The position numbers and the translations under genes were made by a program. This document shows, piece after piece, positions 38,301-50,880 of a DNA stretch of 64,000 nucleotides. How positions within the stretch are numbered: the stretch's first letter is position 1; each line of letters begins with the position of its first letter. This stretch comes from Kryptolebias marmoratus. Its lineage: Eukaryota > Chordata > Actinopteri > Cyprinodontiformes > Rivulidae. Under the pieces are notes generated by a model. That model was not told the DNA's origin and did no database searches. It worked only from the letters and a program-made list of their open reading frames with translations. The stretch covers positions 8,458,695 through 8,522,694 of the forward strand of contig NC_051441.1 of assembly GCF_001649575.2 (NCBI RefSeq), given 5' to 3'.

Positions 38301-41300
38301 GGATATCTCTTTGAACAACTTCAGTTTGGAAACAGAGTTTAATTCTGACCGGGTTGATGAGCCAACAGCTGGTTTGAGCAAGTAGATTGCTGCTGTCTTA
38401 AAACAACTCTAATCTCAAGAATTTTATCATTACATGTCTTGTCTTCTGCTGGAAGTGCTACTACTAACTGCTACAGCTGTTCCTAAATCAATGTTTTCAA
38501 AGCTAACAGTGATGTAAAGGTTTATCAAATTAAGTGAAAACTGTGAAACCTTTGAGACAGGAGATGTTTTAAGGTGGACAAAATCCACTTTGGTTTTAAC
38601 TTTACTCAGACTGGCCTTTGGCTTATTAATTTATATCTTGTTTTTTTATACACAGATTTTGTTCAAAGAGTTATCTACAACAGTAAGATAGTGAATGCTC
38701 ACAGCCTTTCTGCAAAAGAAGACATTTTCATTTGAGAGTTTAAGTAGCTGATGCAAGCTTTTTTTTAAAAAAAGGTGTCTGTCTGTGTCATGTCTTCTCT
38801 TTAAAACCTTTAAACATTGTGCAGTTAAAGTTGCATTTCTCCAAGAAATATTACAAACTACCCACAATGCATGTTAGAAAAATGGACGCCTGTCAGCAGA
38901 ACTTGCTGATTTTCACAAATTTCCACCGAGTGTTAATATTATTCCAACAGTTGCAGAGTCCCTGGCGGCTCCTGCAGAGTGTCGGCCGTCTCTCTGTCAC
39001 GAGTCTCATTCTGACAGTGACCAGACCGCTACAACTCAAAGCAACAGGTTGTCTAATAAAAACTAAAATCTGTAATTCAAATAAGGATTTTTTCCCCCCT
39101 CAGTTATTGTAAGGACCAACAGCTGTTATTGATTTATATTTTCCAGAAGCCTGAAAAAAAGATGAGCAGGGTCATAAGGGTTGTGATTAGTTTGGACATG
39201 TCTGTAACAACGGCAGGACAGATAAGATTGGATATGTTTAAACAGAAAGAAAGTTGCTGAAACAAGTTTTAAAAAGAGAAAAAGTGTGCTTACAAAGTTT
39301 AGCTGTATTAAAGTGGCTAAAAATTTTCTGAAGAGGTTCTGAAGAGCGCCAACGCAGCTGCTGCCCAAAGTTCCAACATCAGTTCTGTGATAATATGAGC
39401 TGAGAAACAATGCCCACATTTTGATTTGTAAGAAGCACAAAGATGAAAAAGATTTAAAAATTGTTAAAATTTAGTCACCATGGTAACCACACACCTACAG
39501 AGCAGACAGAAACTGATTAAACTTCAAACAGTTCCTGTGCAAAAACTATAAATCAACTCTTACAACTTCTTGAACTGTGAGCAGCAGAAGACTCTGATGG
39601 TCATATGTGTGGATTTTTATGCTTTTACAATGTTTTATGTAGGAGATTTGACAAGTTAAAGAAAGATAGTTTCCAGTTCCAGTTTTGAAGAGAATATCTT
39701 GAGCTAAAATGTAACTGAAGTCTGTGGAAGCATGGGCGTGAAATTTCAGTATTCTGGGGGGAATTTGAGAGAAAAGTATAAGTTCCAAGTTCCTCATGTT
39801 TTGATGCATTATTTGTACAGCTACCAAAAAAGTTCTGAGAGTCAGAGAAGTAGGAGTTTGTTTGCAAAGTTTTGAACATTTCGTGGAAAAAAAATCTCCA
39901 GAAATCACAAAACTTAAACTGATTGTGTAAAAACCATAGAAAAAAACTCATTGCCATCGTTTTTTCAATCAGATGTTTGTGAATTTTGTCTACATTGCAT
40001 GATGAACCCCTACCAAAAGTCATAGCACTCTATTCCCAACAGAGCTGCATGTTTTGATGTTTAATTTGCATATTTTATTTCAACGCTTCGAGATACAGGA
40101 CAAAACGTTTTAAAGGAATAGTAATAAGGGTGATTTGATTCTTGTGCTGGTCTCAGGTTTTCTGAGGCTATTGTAGAAGCAGATTTGTCTGAGAATATTA
40201 AAAGTAAAACCCCGGAAGCCCACTCACATAATGATCTTTTAAATGACACATGAAAAGAAATGTTGAATGAGAAAATTTGCTGTTTCACAAAAGCTAGCCA
40301 GGACATGATGTCATGACTGAAACTCTTTAACACATGAATGTCTTTGAATTGAAAAGGACAGCTGTCAGGATGAAACAAGACGTTGGCTTTCTCCTACTTA
40401 ACCATATCTAAAACTTGTTATTAAAACTTCAACTTCAGTGACTCTTTTGTCATTTTGGATTTTGCCAAAGGATCAGTTTTATCTACCAAAAAGTCCATTG
40501 TGTTGAAGTCATATTTATGTTTTAAGCTGTCAACAGCAGGAGTAAGAGTGGAAAGCCAAAGTTATTTGAGCTCAACAGATGTAGCCTGATAATATCCCAC
40601 ATGTGTTAATACTTAATGTAACTTCTTAGGGTCTCTGGTAAATAGCTCTGTTAAGAAAATCAACATATCCATTAAATTCAATCAGAGCTTAGAGACGTGT
40701 GTCCTCATGTCATGGAGGTCACGACTGGAACGAACTCTGAGTCCTGGAAGATGTCAGTGGGTTGTGATGATGGAAACGCATCACTTGTGCTGTCCTGCTT
40801 CCAAGATGAATTGCAATCAGACTCAGCGTGGCTTATATGATTACCCACTAATGACCAACCTACACGCTGCAGCGTTGACTGATCAGGGGCCGTACGGCTC
40901 TTCACCGGTCACTACGGGTCACGCTGTGGAGCAGATCTGCAAGTTTAAAAGGTGGAAGTTAAATGATTTGTCAAGCTCATGTCTCATTTGTTGGCGGAGA
41001 AAACACACCTGAAAGTTCCTCCTCAGCACAGAGACATTTTCATGCAGCATAGAGGCTGAATGATTGATCATACAGGGGAATCAATACCAGCAGCAAGGGA
41101 TGTGAAACGATCAAAGAGCACAAAAAGGCTGTAGGTTTCTTTGAACTGCTTTGGAAACCCTGGAGGGGGCAGAACTATTGAGCCATTTTCTGTTTGCTCA
41201 AATTTTCATTGGCGAGGCTCTAAAAATACTCCTCTTCCCTCACAATCTATGTGGGTTCAGGGTCAAGTGTGGTGCCTTTTGCTCCCTAATACAGCCCATT

Positions 41301-42724
41301 TTTCACAGCACAGAGCACAAGCAATACTCGCTCGCTCTATCTCAGAGGCAACTAGGCTGGAAACAGTCCAACCATTGATTAACTATGGGCTTTGTGTCAC
41401 ACACCATCCACATGACAATTTATCTCCATCCACAAACAAGGGATCTTTACATTCAGCTCCTCTGTCTGTTTCATTTTTGGGGGAGGCTTTACGTATATAA
41501 ACAGGAACTACAGCTGTCGTTTTGAATGTTTACTTTTGAGAATTTTAAATTAATTGTAAGTGAAGGCAGAGAGTTGTGGCATATAGAGAAATCATTAACT
41601 GCGTCTTCAGTTTTACATGTGAACAACTTGTTATAGTAAACACAAACACTTCCAGGGTGAATGATCTCTGGAAAGTATCTGTTACAGCTCTCGCACCCAA
41701 CAGGGCTGTGGGTTTTCGTGAGGCTGATGGCTCTCAACGTTAATGTGCGCAAACCGCAGTGGAAGTCTCAGTTTTCTTTTTCCTCCAGGATGCATTTACA
41801 AGAAGATATGAGCTGTGAAAAGAAGAAGCAGTAACACAATTCAGACCCGAGATGCATTTTTACTCGTTTCATTCAGGATGAATTACTGTAGCGTACAGAG
41901 CCCTTGGGAGTAATTCCACCACTGTGAGAGACAGGAGTTTTTCTTCATATACAAAACCAATATGTCGCACAAACAAGCACCGTTTTATGGGGAATATATG
42001 CTAAATTATGTAAATTATTGAGCTGATAGGAGTGTTCATTATTGGTGTTGTGTGTTCAATGGCAATGACACAAAATCACAAAACTCCTGGACTCAAACAA
42101 CGAGCGTCTGTTGCCTTTAAAACTGTTACTGCTCAAACTGGCAAATAAGACTTATAGTACGCTAAACTAAAATAAGACAAAGCTCAGCAAACTCTATCGC
42201 CTGCAAACTGAGTGACAGAAGTTATGACAAAGCGGAGTGTGATCACTGCAGGTCACTTTGAGAGTAACTTTACTGTCCTCAGCTATTCTGCAAGTTTAAA
42301 CAAGATTACAAGAGCAAATCTTAGATTTTAAGTGTCCTAAACTAAACACTATAGTGGCCAGAAGGATTTGTGATGTTTTCTGAAATTCTAAGTAAAAAAC
42401 TAAAACTTTAGCAACACATAGAGAGGCGCACAGTCAGACTGGCCTCATAATTTCAACAATCAAGCAGTGATAAAGGAGCTTTATCGTTTAAAAGATCAAT
42501 GCAATATGACAATCATATGACTTGCAAATAAAGTGGTACTTAAACTAAAATAATATTGTTAAAGTCAGGGGCCGTCCACACCAGAACAGCTTTTGGTGAA
42601 TGCGCAAAAGTATTTTTATTGTTTCAACCTTGCATGCTCATGGAAACAACATTTTAGGAGCCCTGAATCGATTTTTTTATACTAGGCATCCAAAACTAGT
42701 AAATAGTGTCAGAGTACAAAGTTA

Positions 42725-42785
42725 CATAATGCCTTTTGGATCGCCTTGCTGCTGAAAAGTGCAATATAAATAAATCTCACTTCAC
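42725..42785 (+). mobile_element. L2-type LINE 3' tail fragment
   Basis: GCTGCTGAAAAGTGCAATATAAATAAATCTCACTTC matches the fish L2-tail style (…GTGCTATATAAATAAA…). Only the end is present. Confidence 0.45.
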
Positions 42786-44340
42786 TTTTTTCCAGTCTTT
42801 GAAAGGTTAAATTCCACATTTAAAAAGCAATAAAGTGAAAATTCAGTGCAAGAACAATATTATAAATGGCTTTTATAAGTAATTACATGGTATTTAACAA
42901 ACTCACATATCTAATTGTCTTAAAGCTACGTTTTAAATATTAAAAATGTAAAATAAGGCAATCAATGTTAACCCCAACTAAACTATTTTTAGTGTTGTTT
43001 TGTAATTGAAGTGATATGTTATGTTCCATCTGTGCATCTGAACTTTACTCCAAAACTTTCAGCAGAACTTTTTGTTTGAGGGGGTATATTTTGTGCTGTG
43101 AGCAACATGACTTTTAAAGAGACGGACAAATGTCCTTGAGTTATTGCTGCAGTCAGCAGCCTTGCTGTGCCGTCGGCTGTTTGGTTTGTAACAAGGAAAT
43201 GGTTCAGAATAAATTCTGGATGTAAACTGCAGGATCCATATTGGAGACGGTGTCAGACTAATGTCCCCCAGCGATATGTTTTTGTCTGCGCTACCTTTGC
43301 ATGAATGAAGCCTTTCTCCTCGGTTCTCAGTGGCAGGGATTGTTAGCAGCAGTTGAAAATCAACATGCCCTCCTGCGTCACCGAAGAGACTGCTGATGTC
43401 AGTGTGTTAGTGACCCGAGGGGAGGGGCTGGACATGGGGCTCCACATGCTGTGTACACAACAGGAGACATTGACCTCTTTGCACATGTAACACACACTCA
43501 AACACACACAAAAAGGCGGCTGTGAGCTTTTGCTAGAAGACAGGAAGCACCCGTATGTTTATATGTTGGTTCTGTGAAACATGTCTATTGTCTCATGTTA
43601 TATAAAGATAAGAACAAAAAAAAACATAGGCACACACTCCTTAATGAGCTGCAGTTTGTGGGACAAACCCTTTAACTCATCAGATTAATTACTTCTTCTT
43701 CTGTATACTGTTGAGATTTGGGTGGATGTTAAGGCCACACTTCGCTCCAGTATTTCAGTGCCTTTAGAAAAAATTCCTAGAAATCTAAAATGTACAATCT
43801 GATTCAATCAGCCATGCATAAAGATGTACAGATAATTTCGATGTTGTCTCATTTTCAAACTGTTAAATTAGATAAACATAAAAACAAAAAAGTACAGGGC
43901 TTCAACGTGTTTATATCTTCATTTTCTTATAAGGTCAGGACCCAGTGGCATTTTACAGTATAATATTATAAAATATAGTATTTTCTGCTCAAAATTGAGA
44001 TATTTCTCTTCATTGTCACCAAATGCATTCTCAGGGTGGAAAATGAATCTAAGATGCGATTTGTTGGCTTCCTTATACAACATTTTACAGACTGATGTTT
44101 TATAATTTGCTGAACCTGATTGTGTCGAGGTGTGTTATAGTTGAATTAAATTTGGATTTGATTCTGACATCGTTTGATTTGAGTTGGATCTAAATTAAGC
44201 CTATTTGCTTTTTGTGTTGTTTCTGTGACGTGATAGGAAGAAACTGAAGTGAACTAAATTAAAAATGTTACAAAATTTGCATTTTTGTCACTTTTGAAAG
44301 GCAAAAAATGATCAATAATCTGCAGATCATCTTGCAAAAC

Positions 44341-44369
44341 ACATGAGTTCAATGAACTTGAACTCATGT
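44341..44369. repeat. Perfect 12-bp hairpin
   Basis: Arms ACATGAGTTCAA (44341-44352) and TTGAACTCATGT (44358-44369) with a 5-base loop. No adjacent gene, so a simple palindrome is most likely. Confidence 0.8.
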
Positions 44370-45599
44370 TCTGTCACATGAATCACAATTGTCTCATGTC
44401 TCATGAGTCGTCAACTTTAGGTAAAAAAAAGTCTAGTTCAGTTGCCAGATTTGGCTTTTTAATGGTTTTATCTCTTATAATCACAATATGTGAACACCAT
44501 CACAGAACAACAGACATAATAAGATGTTAAACTACCATTTTTTTGGTGCTGTGACCAAAAAAGGTTTTACTTGTGTTGTAGGTTCACAGAAGTGCATATT
44601 TTTAGGAAGACATTTATACTGTCCCACTCTTTTGACACAAATTGTTAAAGAATGACAAATAGGAGTACTGTTTTTTTTGAAGTTATTTTTTTGCTTTGTT
44701 TTGATTACCATTTTTTTTCTATGGAGAGTTCATAGAGAAGACAGATAAAAAGTCCTCTCAGTTGAACCAAGTCATTTTTTGTGCTCTCTACCAGCTTGCA
44801 GAACTGAGCACAGCAGTTTATTTTCAGGGCATTTATTTTTCTGTCACGACTGCCTCAGCCATCAGCAGAATGACTTGATTCACAGCTCCGCTCTGCAGCT
44901 TGGTCCCGTCTCACCAGGTAGTCTTCATGGAGCTGCCAATATTTTTGCCCACCTTTCATCTTTAAGTCAGGTTTTTATTGTCTAAACGCATCAAATCCTC
45001 ACCACACTAACGTTCTGCTGCCGTAGAGTCAGGTTATGCTCTCTGAAGGCCTGTGAACCACTAAAGATCTAAAACATGGTGAAATGGTATCCATTCAAAG
45101 TTTCATTTTCAGAAAAAAAAAAAAAAATTCAGATAATTTGAAGCGAAACACTTTACATTAAATAATTTCTTCACTGACAGGAAAATCACAAAGACTTTAA
45201 GTGCATAGATCAGGTTTTTACACATTAAATTATCATTTCAAACATGTTTTATTCACACTTCCTGTGTTATTTTGGATCATTTTCATCATAGTCATGTGAA
45301 AAAACATGATAAATTTATTTGGTTTGTGAGGGTTTGTGTTTTCATTTCTATTCTACTTTATTATCAAAACATGCCGCAACATTTATTTAAACAAGTTTTA
45401 GGTTAGATGATTCAGATCAGTGAAACTTCTATTTTTTCTCTGCTTAAAAGTTATACGTGATCTTGTTGTTCAGTGATTTAAATTGTTATCACTGTTTTCT
45501 TTTACATTTTTTGGGTGTAGTACATGAAAACAGATATGGAAAAAGACTTTAATTATGTGAATGTCGAGTCAAGCTACTCTTTCCTGTTTTTGATTTATT

Positions 45600-45935
45600 T
45601 ATTTTTATACAAGTATTTCTGCATAATTTGTGCTATTTTTAGACATTCATATATCAAATGATCCAGCTCATTTAGGAGATGGGTGCTTTGACTTCTTGTT
45701 TTTGTAACTTTTATACTTTTCAAAATATTTACCTTGATTTAAAATAAAAATTTCCCATACATTGAGATCATTTCAGTTCCTTATAAATACATTGCTGCTT
45801 CGGCATACTTGCTCTATTTTTGTGTTCCTGTGCTACTTTTAGCTTCTAGCTAGCCTTTTGATCATTTTAGCTGGTTCTGTTTCTTTTGGTTTTAACAGCT
45901 CAGTTTCAGCTTTATCAGCTAAACTCAGAAAAATC
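45600..45935 (+). repeat. Dispersed TTTTAGCTACTG-type repeat copy
   Basis: Contains TTGTAACTTTTATACTTTTC, CCATACATTGAGATCATTTC, TGCTCTATTTTTGTGTTCCTG and TTTTAGCTTCTAGCTAGCC, matching the blocks at 1.7 and 15.7 kb in the same order. Confidence 0.45.
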
Positions 45936-46600
45936 ATCAAGCAGTCAGCATTTATGCTGCATTTCCACAGAAAAAGGGATTTCTTTATTTTAACTGAAGA
46001 CACAAACTAAGAAGTGAGAACAAATTAAGTAGATTAGTTGGTTTGAAAGGAATGTTTGTGAAGTTTACTTTCTGTCACTGCCTGATTAGTGTCAGTTTAT
46101 TGATTAATAATGTTTCCATAGACCAAGAAGGCCAAAGGAAAGTATAAAATATATTAGTAAACAGGAGCAATATGTTCATGGCTCCTTGTTCCAGTGATGA
46201 GCTGTGACCCACAGAGTCTGAAGGGTTTTCTGGTACGTTCTGTACAGTGGAGTGTTATCTGACAGGTATACATTATGAGAACACAGAATAAATCTACAGA
46301 CTCTAAATTTATTTACACTGACCTTTATTACCTCAACAACTACAGAGCTGCTGAACTTTTCTCTCTAAACCTGCTGCTTGATGCTGTGTGACGGTTTGAG
46401 ATCTTGTTTGCTTTGCGTCACATTTTCTCATGACTTACTGAGATGTTGATACTCCACAGAGGATGTCAGCCCTCGCTGAGGAGAAGCAGAGCACGACTTT
46501 TATAGCCTATTAACTTTATCTCCAATGTAACAGAAACAATAAAGTCCTTCCTACATAATTAGCTGACTGGCACTCATCCAAATAAGTGGTTGACAAAATT

Positions 46601-47430
46601 CAGTCCCAATTCAGGCAGCATTTGTTCATTTTACTTTTGATTTCAGTGTAAATCAGACTGAGTTTGTTTCTGCAGCCTGGACTGTTTGCAGTTAATTCAT
46701 TCATAAGTGAGGTCAGCTGTGATAAGTTAACCTTCAGCTCTTTAAGGAAGTCTAATTGATGCTTGAGGCGTGTCGAGGTGACTCTGCAGCTCAAAAGAGA
46801 AAACAGCAGCTGCCTTACATGCCACCCCATAAAGAGTAAAGAAACATTTAAAAAAAATGAACCATCAGATGGAACTAAACATGAGTCAGCATGAAAAGCA
46901 GTAATTAATTCTGGGGGGCACAACAGAGCAATTGAATTAAAGTTTAGGTTTCTAATGTAAGCGTGTCATTCTGCTGCAAGTGTGTTTACGTGGGCGTTAC
47001 AGTGCACGCATGTGCTTGAGAGCAGAGAGACTGGCAGAGTGTAATGTGTGCACGTCTGAGAAGATGGAGCTGCAGATAAGCTGTTTTGCTTTCCCAGAGA
47101 GGACTTTAGTTCATTCAGATTACAAATGATAATGTTCAAATGGGAGGTGGGGGGGTTGTGGTAAGAAAATGTAGAACAGTCATGAAGGAAAGGAGGAGCA
47201 GGAGCTGTTGGAGCCGAGCAAAACTGAGACAAATCGCCTTTATTTACTTTAGCAACAAAATCTGCATCACTTAGGATTATATTCTTATTCTTCAGGTGAT
47301 AATTCATCATTAACTGGCTGGAATGCTGCTCTCTGTTTTGGACAAAGATAGTGAACTTATCAGTTCTTGAAAGGATTTGCCGTTTCTCCATCTGGGATAA
47401 CGGTACAGTCAGGTCTGAATAAAGTGACAC
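46601..47430 (-). CDS. Unrecognised coding-looking ORF pair (possible small secreted protein)
   Basis: Two neighbouring minus-strand open frames look more protein-like than the chance ORFs around them. The first (47430-46966, no stop for about 154 codons) is entered by a possible acceptor TTATCCCAG before an ATG at about 47391. Its first 50 residues are amphipathic (EQHSSQLMMNYHLKNKNIIL). The second has a possible acceptor GAGCTGCAG (about 46786) and runs to a stop at 46601-46603, giving helical, cysteine-bearing sequence (LKHQLDFLKELKVNLSQL; NKCCLNWD end). The two could be exons of a helical, cytokine-like gene, but simple donor/acceptor phases do not match, so an exon would be missing. No family was recognised; it may be chance. 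Confidence 0.2.
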
Positions 47431-47599
47431 ACAGACATATACGGTACATCACTACGTCACTCTCTGAATGAATCATTATAATGACCTGAAGGTTTAAAAG
47501 AAACCAGCTGCATAAATCTGTGTGAGTAAAGTAATAAGTCACGGCTGTTTCCTGAAAATTAAAGGCCAAAAACAACTATTATTTTATCGTTTTATCCTC

Positions 47600-49150
47600 A
47601 TCAATTATTACCTTAATAAAATGAGCAGAATATAGTGCCTGTTACAGGTACTCACTACAAAATATGAAATTAAACATAAAAAATGTCATCCTGAACTACA
47701 TCAAATTGTGCAGTTTGAAATTTTTACTCCAGTATTTTTCAGATATATTCGTATGCAATTCTGAAATGCAGGTATGCATTCAGTGTAAACAAAGCCAGTG
47801 GCACAGCTGACTTTTAACCACCCAGACTTCTTCGTGTGCCGAGCCGTTGGGACCCTGCTGACGTGCCAATAAAGATACCATTTCTGGGGCAGCGTTTGAC
47901 TCACGGGACTCCAGTTCACTTTCAGCCTAATAGGTGGCAGCAGTTCACAGGTCTGTCAAAAGTTTATTTGGAAACAATAGATAGAAGAAAAAAGTTTAAG
48001 TAATTTCTCATCAGTAAATCAACTCACGTTTTGTGTCTTGGGTTCATGGTTCTCCTTGTCTGTTGTGTGTTTGGCGCCACCTTTTGAGTGGGAGTTTTAT
48101 TGCTGCCCACATGTTGTCAGTGGACACAAACATAGGCTGCATGTGGTTAATAGTGGCTGGATCTGGAAGAGTCTCACAGACTGATAAATTTATGTCCCGC
48201 AGCCCTCGCGAATGAGTCAAGCCGATGATCGACTGTGAATTGGGCCTTACATAAACAACCAGATCCATGTAGCTGTTCGCATACCTGCCAGAGTCATATG
48301 TCTTTTACCAAGAAGTTTCCACAAGAGGGAACACAGAAGTTCTCAGACAGCATATACATTTAAACCTTTTTGTTGTTTGAGAGCAAAGAGCTCTGCTTCA
48401 GTCGCTGCAGGACAAAGATGTCGACCAGATTAATCTTTTCATAGCTCCTCTATCACCAAATTAAGAGAAAGTATTATCATTTCTTGAATTATAATTTGAA
48501 TAATACTGATGAGTTTTTGTTTAAGAATAACTGCTGACCTGAGAGTTTTTTTTAATCAATGTAATTTATCTTAGACTGAAAGGGCATAACTCCTTTTTAA
48601 ATAGTTTTGGATTGCTCATGAGTTGATAGAGTTAAAGAGCATTCCCCAAAAAAAAAAATAAACATTTGTCCCAAGGTTGTACAGGCGTTGCTTGTTAGTT
48701 GGTTAAATTCAATGTAGGTTCAGTTTCTTTAGGGTATTTGTAGCATAAACAATGCCAGCCCTGTCCTCTCGATTGCTGTAGTGATTCAATTAGCATAGTT
48801 TGTAAGAGACTGTTAAAAGCTTCTATGGGGATTCTGTAATGTCCCTGAAGTATAATTTCCCTGCACAGGAGGGGTTGTTTAGTGTGTTTATGGAGGGAAA
48901 ACCCACAACTAGATTGAACATATGAGTTCATACCATCTTTGCTCATCTGTTTACCTCATCCTGTAGTGTTTTCTCAGTCATAAACATTAACCTTTTTTCA
49001 AACTCCTCCTTTTCCCCACCGACTCTTCAGACGTTACAACTCTGCTTTGCAGCCTCAGGATAGGCCGGCAGCTTCTTCTTCATTAATGATGGATGCATTT
49101 CTTTTTTTAAACTGCTCTGCTTGGCTAAATAAGGTTTAAGATATTCAGCA
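47600..49150. other. Intergenic, no gene recognised
   Basis: AT-rich spacer upstream of the TATA promoter at 49.19 kb; nothing supported. Confidence 0.55.
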
Positions 49151-49190
49151 TATCTATGTTTGGGGTCCCAAATGTGCAGTTCTGCCACCT

Positions 49191-49348
49191 TATATAAACC
49201 TCCGCGGACTCCTTCAATGTGTGACAGAGTCCAGCCTGATGGCGGAGTGACAGAGCAGCGCAGCGGAGCTCAGGGGATTACGGAGCGTAAACACTGCCTG
49301 GCTGCGTCCATAAGAGCCTAACATCCAGCAGTGCTCCGTGGGAACAAG
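49191..49348 (+). promoter_or_regulatory. TATA promoter and probable noncoding exon 1 of the class B GPCR gene
   Basis: TATATAAA at 49191-49198 is followed by a GC-rich stretch rich in GCGGAG and CAGAGCAGCGCAGCGG. It ends GGGAACAAG then GTAAAG (donor GT at 49349-49350), so exon 1 is about 49222-49348. It is plus-strand and upstream of the noncoding exon at 56.4 kb and the signal-peptide exon at 56908. Assignment to that gene is inferred from order, since no other plus-strand gene lies between. Confidence 0.5.
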
Positions 49349-50774
49349 GTAAAGCAGGCTGGATGCTTTCATATTTCAGCAAGTTATCCCATAAACATTT
49401 TAACAGAACAAAGGCTAAGATGAAAAAGGGTCTTTTTGTTGGGGGTGCACTAAATTGAGTCAAAATAAACTATTTTATGTCTTCACTGCGTGCCTTTTTG
49501 TATCTTTCACTTGTCGCTTTGTGTTTTTCTTTTGTATTTGTTATTTGTTGGCTGATTTACAATGCAGAGAAAAAGTAGTTACCTTCTTAAACATTTTTTT
49601 TCTCATTGCGTTTTCGTAACACCAAAATGTTTCAGAATCATCAAACAAATTTAAATATTACACAAAGTTAAATAAAAAAAAACAAAGCGCTTTTCAAAGG
49701 ATAATTAAGGGAATAAAGTGAAAAATTAATTGCTTTTGATGATCCCCGAGACTTTTGGGGAGAATAATCTAAGGACTGAGGAGACAAAAGTGGAGTTTTT
49801 GGAAGCAAAAACAGAAGAAACCTGTTGGGGGTGGGGGAGAGATACTTTTTAAAGCACCAGTTCTCGCTCTATTTAATGTGGTGGATTGATGGCAGTTATT
49901 TGTCCAAACGATTTCCTGCTCATGATTGTGAATCTTTAAAGCTTTCAGAACTGCTTTGTGGCTTTTCCATTTTTTTCCCCCAGCTGACAGGAACTATTTT
50001 TATTTTGCGTTTGGATTATTTACAGAAAAAAAACAAATTCTAAAACTAAAATCTAGCTCTCCCGGGGCTTAATTAAAAAGTTTTATCATGTGGTCTTGGT
50101 TCGTATTACTGCATCAGAGCACGCCCTTAAACTGGAAACTTCGCCAAAGACAAAAAGATGCTCCTGTTTTTCTTCCAATCTTAAGATTTGTGTTATCAGA
50201 GAATCACTCCTCTGTTGGAACACGGTCAATGGTTTTTTTCATTCATTCAAATAAAAAGCTTTTAACAGAACAGACTGAATCGTCTCACAATCTAGCTTTG
50301 TCAGAGATAATGCTTTTAGTAAATGTTGCAGTAAAGAACTGTTTTCTGTTCCCAGACAGCAGAGAAAGTGCGTGTTTGGCTTGTCACACTGACTTCCAAG
50401 TGCTGACAGGTGATTTTGTTGCTTGTTTATACCAAATCTAAATTTGACTGATGTGAATGTCACAGAATGAATTATTACTGCGATAACACCCATTTGTTCC
50501 TGAGAGATACCTTTTTGAAATGCTTTGCTAGTTTTCTGCTCTATGTGCTGACTTCGCTCGCTGGTTGGCATTTCCTGCCCAGCTGCGCCCACAGCTCTTG
50601 ACTGGATCTTGGAGGCTGGATTTGTTCAGGTCATGAACTGCATTGGCCTCAATTTTAATGCTTCACTTAACTGAATTTAGCAATAATGATGCACAAGTCA
50701 TTTTTATGTTTTTTGCTTTAGTTTAGTGACATGAAACGTCCCATCATGTATTACAACTCCTACCTCAAGTGCTG

Positions 50775-50880
50775 CTCAGTGGGGCAGCGGTTGCCCGGTG
50801 GTCAGCGTTTGCTCTTATAATCCCGAGGTTGAAGGTTTGAGCCCACGTTACATCAGGAAGGGCAACTGGTCTAAAACAAT
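50775..50880 (+). mobile_element. tRNA-derived SINE fragment
   Basis: GGGGCAGCGGTTGCCCGGTGGTCAGCG (A-box-like) with AGGTTGAAGGTTTGAGCCC (B-box-like, GGTTCGANTCC variant), then CATCAGGAAGGGCAACTGGTCTAAAAC, is the common fish tRNA-SINE head. Not a functional tRNA: no acceptor-stem pairing is evident. Confidence 0.6.

Larger units (their letters stand above)
32400..46590. other. Gene desert with possible regulatory blocks
   Basis: About 14 kb without a supported gene. Blocks of higher sequence complexity at about 34680-34940, 36440-36880 (with TAATTAATTAACTGATT homeobox-type sites), 41140-41480 and 43230-43460 stand out from AT-rich flanks and may be conserved noncoding elements. An L2 tail is at 42.75 kb. 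Confidence 0.4.

Noticed and set aside
39120..40380. Run of overlapping 100-130 codon minus-strand ORFs
   Set aside because: Phe/Ser/Leu-rich translation of AT-rich sequence without motifs or splice logic; may be an old interspersed repeat, but I could not support a class.
50785..50850. Possible tRNA gene
   Set aside because: A- and B-box-like words are present but a full cloverleaf is not, and the 3' flank is typical SINE body.
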